A stretch of 47,439 bases of DNA from Pseudoduganella buxea (lineage in GTDB: Bacteria; Pseudomonadota; Gammaproteobacteria; Burkholderiales; Burkholderiaceae_D): positions 1-47,439 of the forward strand of contig NZ_WNKZ01000043.1 of NCBI RefSeq assembly GCF_009720835.1. Direction: 5' to 3'. Positions 44,253 through 47,439 of the stretch are shown here, piece after piece (position 1 is the stretch's first letter; each line of letters opens with the position of its first letter). The notes below the pieces were generated by a model. It saw only the letters and a program-made list of their open reading frames with translations. It was not told the DNA's origin and did not search any database. Position numbers and translations under genes: made by a program.

Positions 44253-47200
44253 TTACAGCCGGTAGACGGCGAAGTCCGTGATGCGCTGGCGCGACTGCGT
44301 CGTGCGCAGGCCGAACCAGCCGCTGTCGGCCACGGCACCGGCGCCGGCGAAGAACTGCACGCCGTCCACGTAGAGCCGCGTGCCCGCCCCATCGACGACG
44401 ATGCGCACGCGGTACGGCCGGTTGGCCCGCAGCAGGTAGGGCCCGGCCGTATATTCCTGCAGCAGCCGGCGCTCGCCGCTGCCGTCCAGCCGCCGGAAGC
44501 GCGTCGTCGTGTTGCCGTTGCCGCCGATGCCGGCGTAGTACATCGGCGTGCGGTCGTAGTCGGCCAGCTTGCCCGACAGGGCCTTGCCGCCCGTCTGCGC
44601 CTGCCAGAACACGTTCAGGTCCGAGACCCGGTCGTGCGCACCGCCTTCCTCCAGCACCGTGCGCGTGAACGCGATTTCGTAATGGCCCCGCAGGGGCTGT
44701 GCCAGCCACACGGTCAGGCCGCCGCCGGCATCGAGCAGCAGGGCGCCGTCCTTCACATAGGCCGCCGCCTGCGGCGCGTCGCGTTCGGCCTCCACGCGCC
44801 AGCGCCGTGCATCGAAGGCACGGAAATCGTCCTGCACCAGCACGGGGCCGGGTGCACGGGCCAGCGGGTCCAGTGCCAGCAGGCCGAGGGCGCCCAACGC
44901 CCACTGGGCGGCGGCGTTGGTCGAAATCGCCGGTGCCTCGTCCACGTCCTGCAATACCTGCGGCACGCGCACGCGGCGCATGGTGAAATCGGCGTCGACC
45001 AGGCCCGCCTTGCCGTCGTCGAACTGGCGCCAGGCGCGGGCCATCAGGGCCGGGTCGCGCGCCTGCGCGGCGACAAAGCCCAGCAGCCGGGCGTGGCCCT
45101 GGCCCAGGTTCAATTTGCCCAGGTCCTGGCCCAGCGCGGCGCGCTGCTCTTCCGGCGTGGCGTTGTAAAGCCGGCAGTAGCGCAGCCAGGCGTCGCGGAA
45201 GGCTGGTTCCGGCAGGTTGCGCAGCAGCTCGGCGCAGATTTCCGTCAGCCCGAACACGGCCGACAGGTGCGACACGGTGATCCGGCCCCGGGTGTCGGGC
45301 AGGAAGGCACCCGTCTCCAGGTTCATCACGGCGCTGCCTGTCAGGAAACCGTGCGGCTGGGCCGCGATGGTGGCCATGCTGGCCAGCAGCCGGTCGCGCT
45401 GGCGCACGTCGCCGCGCCGCTCCCATGCCGTGAACCAGGCCGACGCGATGGCGCCCCAGTCGGTGCCGAACCCCACGCTGGCGTGGTCCGGCTGGGCGGC
45501 CGCTTGCTGGCCGATCTTGCGGCCCGGGACGACGTCGCGCAGGCGTCGCACGGCATCGACCTGTTCGTCCAGCAGGTCGCCGATCCGTTCGTCCGCCGCC
45601 AGGTAGTACAGGAAGCGCCGGTTCAGGGCGGTGGAGATGCGCAGCTGCTTGGCGCTGTCGCCCCAGTGCTGCACGCCATGGCGCGTGCCCAGGCCGCCGA
45701 ATTGTCCCAGGTGGTAGACATCGACTTCGCCCGTGTGGCGCGTCATCGCCTCGGCCAGCCGGAACGCATCGGCCCGGCCGGAATGAAGGAAGTAGTGCCA
45801 CAGCCAGATGTCGGTGCTCAGTTCCGAGTTGTCCCAGGCATAGCCGCCGACGTCGTAGCGCCACATGTGCCGGGGCCCGTCGTAGGTGTGCATGACGTCG
45901 CCGAAGTCCCAGAAGCCGTACCAGCGGCGCTGTTCCACCTGGCCCTGGTAATAGTCGAACAGTTCGCCCAGGCGCCGTTGCAGGATGCGTTCGCGCGCGC
46001 CGCCAGTGGCGGCGGCAGGCGCCCAGTAGGGACCGAAGGCTTCGGCCGCATGCAGCCGGGCCGGCGGCGCCATCAGCCGGGGCGGCGCGGCGATGCGCCG
46101 GGCAATGGCCACGAGGTCCGTGTCGGACGGCGTGGCTGCCAGCAGTTGTAGTTCCAGTTCGCTCGTGCGCGCCACGCCGACGGGCGAGCCGAAGCCCGGT
46201 TCGTAGTCTTCGTAGGTGATGTCCAGGGCGTAGCGCTGTTTCGCGTGCGTGTCCTGTCCCAGGCCGTCGTGGTAGAAACGCAGGTCCATGGCGGGCGCGC
46301 CCGGCGCCCACAGCCACAGCGTGACGGTGGCCCGGCTCGTGGCGGCACCGGCGATATCGAGCTGGCCAGGATGGCTTTGCCAGAAGTGGCGCACGCCGAA
46401 GGCCACGCCGCCGGCAGTGCCGCCCACATAGCCGGTGCCGGCCGCGCGCGTGCCGCTGGCCGCGTGCACCCAACCATGGCCGGCGGCGGTGCGCTTGGCG
46501 ATGGCGAAACCGTCGGCGCTGGCCTGCAGCAGCCGGTAGTCGCCAAAGGCGGGAATGTACTGCAGGCCCTTGGCGACGGGCGCCGGCAGGGCTGACACGG
46601 GGGGCAGCGGCCGGCCGGCCCGTTGGGCCGCCGTGACGGCTTGGCCCGGGTCGCGCCGCAGGCCCGTGATGCCCCGCACGCTCTCGGCGAACACGCCGCC
46701 GTTGTCGCCGACGAAGCGCACGTGCCGGTCGTGCGGCGCGCCGTCGAGCGCGACCCCGAAGCGCAGCCCGATGCCGCGCACGAAATGGCGCGCCGGGTCG
46801 AAATCGACCACCAGCGTGTGCAGGATGCGCACGGTGCAGGCGCCCCGGTAGAAGTACAGGCGGATCGTGAACGGCAGCAAGGTGGCGCCATCGGCATGGC
46901 GGTGCGTGCCCGCGACCTTGACGACGGCGCGTACGGGCCCGTCCTGTTCGACGGCGACGGTGGCGATCTCGCTGCGGTAGCGGCGACGCGCCGCCGTCGC
47001 CGCCTCGTCGTCGCCGGGGCCGCCGTCGGTCAGCACCACCAGCTCGCCGTCCTGCAGCAGCGGCTGCCCGGCACGGGCCACGCTGTCGAACAGGCGCGCC
47101 CCACCGGTAGCGATGCGGCATTGCATCGCGTCCGTATCGACGACGACGGCGCCGCCGGTCTGCGTGACCATGCCCGCGCCCTTGTCCTGGGCCGGGCCGG

Positions 47201-47439
47201 GCAGCAGGCAATAGCGGGCCGACGGGATGGCACGGGCGGCGCCGGGGCCGAGCGCGTGGGCGCTCCACTTCAGCGAGCCGTCCGGCCAGTAGGCCAGCGG
47301 CCACGATTGCAGCGGGGCCGCCGCGCCGTCCACACCTTGCAAGGTGAAGCCGGCATCCGCGGGCACCTGGCCCTGCGGCCACGGCACGCCCCACGTGGTG
47401 CCGGCGAAGCTGGGCGGCGGCGTGCCGTCCAGCCAGCCC
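44253..47439 (-). CDS. PL26-like exo-rhamnogalacturonan lyase, 5' end outside window
   Basis: The reading frame is open to the right edge, so the N-terminus is missing. The first visible residues include TTWGVPWPQGQVPADAGFTL, which fits the RIFT-related N-terminal domain of the PcRGLX family. A central beta-sandwich and an alpha/alpha toroid follow (with YGFWDFGDVMHTYDG, YAWDNSELSTDIWLWHYFL and HASVGFGTDWGAIASA). PL26 enzymes cleave the rhamnogalacturonan I backbone of pectin. After about residue 850 a further beta domain begins (RWRVEAERDAPQAAAYVKDG; SDLNVFWQAQTG), resembling DUF6250. A fused accessory domain here is worth noting. The reading ending at 47387 begins with GTG only because of the window edge logic and is not the true start. 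Confidence 0.85.
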   Translation of the reverse strand, partial: GWLDGTPPPSFAGTTWGVPWPQGQVPADAGFTLQGVDGAAAPLQSWPLAYWPDGSLKWSAHALGPGAARAIPSARYCLLPGPAQDKGAGMVTQTGGAVVVDTDAMQCRIATGGARLFDSVARAGQPLLQDGELVVLTDGGPGDDEAATAARRRYRSEIATVAVEQDGPVRAVVKVAGTHRHADGATLLPFTIRLYFYRGACTVRILHTLVVDFDPARHFVRGIGLRFGVALDGAPHDRHVRFVGDNGGVFAESVRGITGLRRDPGQAVTAAQRAGRPLPPVSALPAPVAKGLQYIPAFGDYRLLQASADGFAIAKRTAAGHGWVHAASGTRAAGTGYVGGTAGGVAFGVRHFWQSHPGQLDIAGAATSRATVTLWLWAPGAPAMDLRFYHDGLGQDTHAKQRYALDITYEDYEPGFGSPVGVARTSELELQLLAATPSDTDLVAIARRIAAPPRLMAPPARLHAAEAFGPYWAPAAATGGARERILQRRLGELFDYYQGQVEQRRWYGFWDFGDVMHTYDGPRHMWRYDVGGYAWDNSELSTDIWLWHYFLHSGRADAFRLAEAMTRHTGEVDVYHLGQFGGLGTRHGVQHWGDSAKQLRISTALNRRFLYYLAADERIGDLLDEQVDAVRRLRDVVPGRKIGQQAAAQPDHASVGFGTDWGAIASAWFTAWERRGDVRQRDRLLASMATIAAQPHGFLTGSAVMNLETGAFLPDTRGRITVSHLSAVFGLTEICAELLRNLPEPAFRDAWLRYCRLYNATPEEQRAALGQDLGKLNLGQGHARLLGFVAAQARDPALMARAWRQFDDGKAGLVDADFTMRRVRVPQVLQDVDEAPAISTNAAAQWALGALGLLALDPLARAPGPVLVQDDFRAFDARRWRVEAERDAPQAAAYVKDGALLLDAGGGLTVWLAQPLRGHYEIAFTRTVLEEGGAHDRVSDLNVFWQAQTGGKALSGKLADYDRTPMYYAGIGGNGNTTTRFRRLDGSGERRLLQEYTAGPYLLRANRPYRVRIVVDGAGTRLYVDGVQFFAGAGAVADSGWFGLRTTQSRQRITDFAVYRL

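Noticed and set aside
44170..47394. 1074-codon minus-strand frame within the lyase gene
   Set aside because: It is an out-of-frame reading of the same strand, with Arg/Pro/Gly-rich composition. The PL26-like frame carries the family signatures.

Overview
The window is high-GC DNA with dense, mostly single-gene or short-operon chromosomal content. It looks like a betaproteobacterium of the Oxalobacteraceae (Massilia/Duganella/Pseudoduganella type). That is an inference from a PEP-CTERM exoprotein, several hybrid histidine kinases and a cyclic-di-GMP protein, a large TonB receptor beside carbohydrate-active enzymes, and a KfrA-like protein. No rRNA, tRNA, CRISPR array or intact insertion sequence was recognised.

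Layout. (1) 200-3994: a copper-response block. An orphan ISC-type [2Fe-2S] ferredoxin, the Cu+ ATPase CopA and the regulator CueR lie behind two MerR-type promoters, each with a 19-bp spacer. (2) 4320-7983: a compact four-gene unit of lower GC, opened by an AT-rich leader and closed by a strong terminator. It encodes a JmjC/cupin oxygenase, a 123-residue four-cysteine protein that I do not recognise, a four-helix membrane protein and a Tat-exported PLP enzyme. This is the best candidate for an undescribed system. (3) 8254-10674: a PHB-depolymerase-type esterase, then a NemR-like TetR regulator and a DJ-1/PfpI protein sharing three near-identical operator palindromes. (4) 10731-18780: a YeeE/YedE (TsuA-type) transporter, an EthD-MFS pair with a divergent LysR regulator, a VOC protein with a divergent WYL regulator, and a hybrid histidine kinase. 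(5) 18944-23249: a KfrA-like protein and a cation/proton antiporter behind an unusual palindrome and tandem repeat, a DUF488 protein, and a PACE efflux protein with a divergent LysR regulator.

(6) 23260-30643: a CE2-like esterase, a PEP-CTERM protein, a GFA enzyme, a family 2 glycosidase, a histidine kinase with an RsbRD-like N-terminus, and UDP-galactopyranose mutase. (7) 30802-36199: gluconokinase, a TonB-dependent receptor, an acetyl-esterase-like hydrolase and a ThuA protein in one direction, probably one transcript behind two identical LacI-type operators. (8) 36255-44234: a GGDEF-EAL protein, two small DUF proteins, a second hybrid kinase, ribonuclease Z and an AI-2E-family permease. 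(9) 44253 to the right edge: a large PL26-like rhamnogalacturonan lyase whose 5' end lies outside the window.

Together the genes suggest a plant- or soil-associated heterotroph that degrades polysaccharides and is well equipped against copper and electrophiles. All functions are read from sequence motifs by eye. No database search was run.
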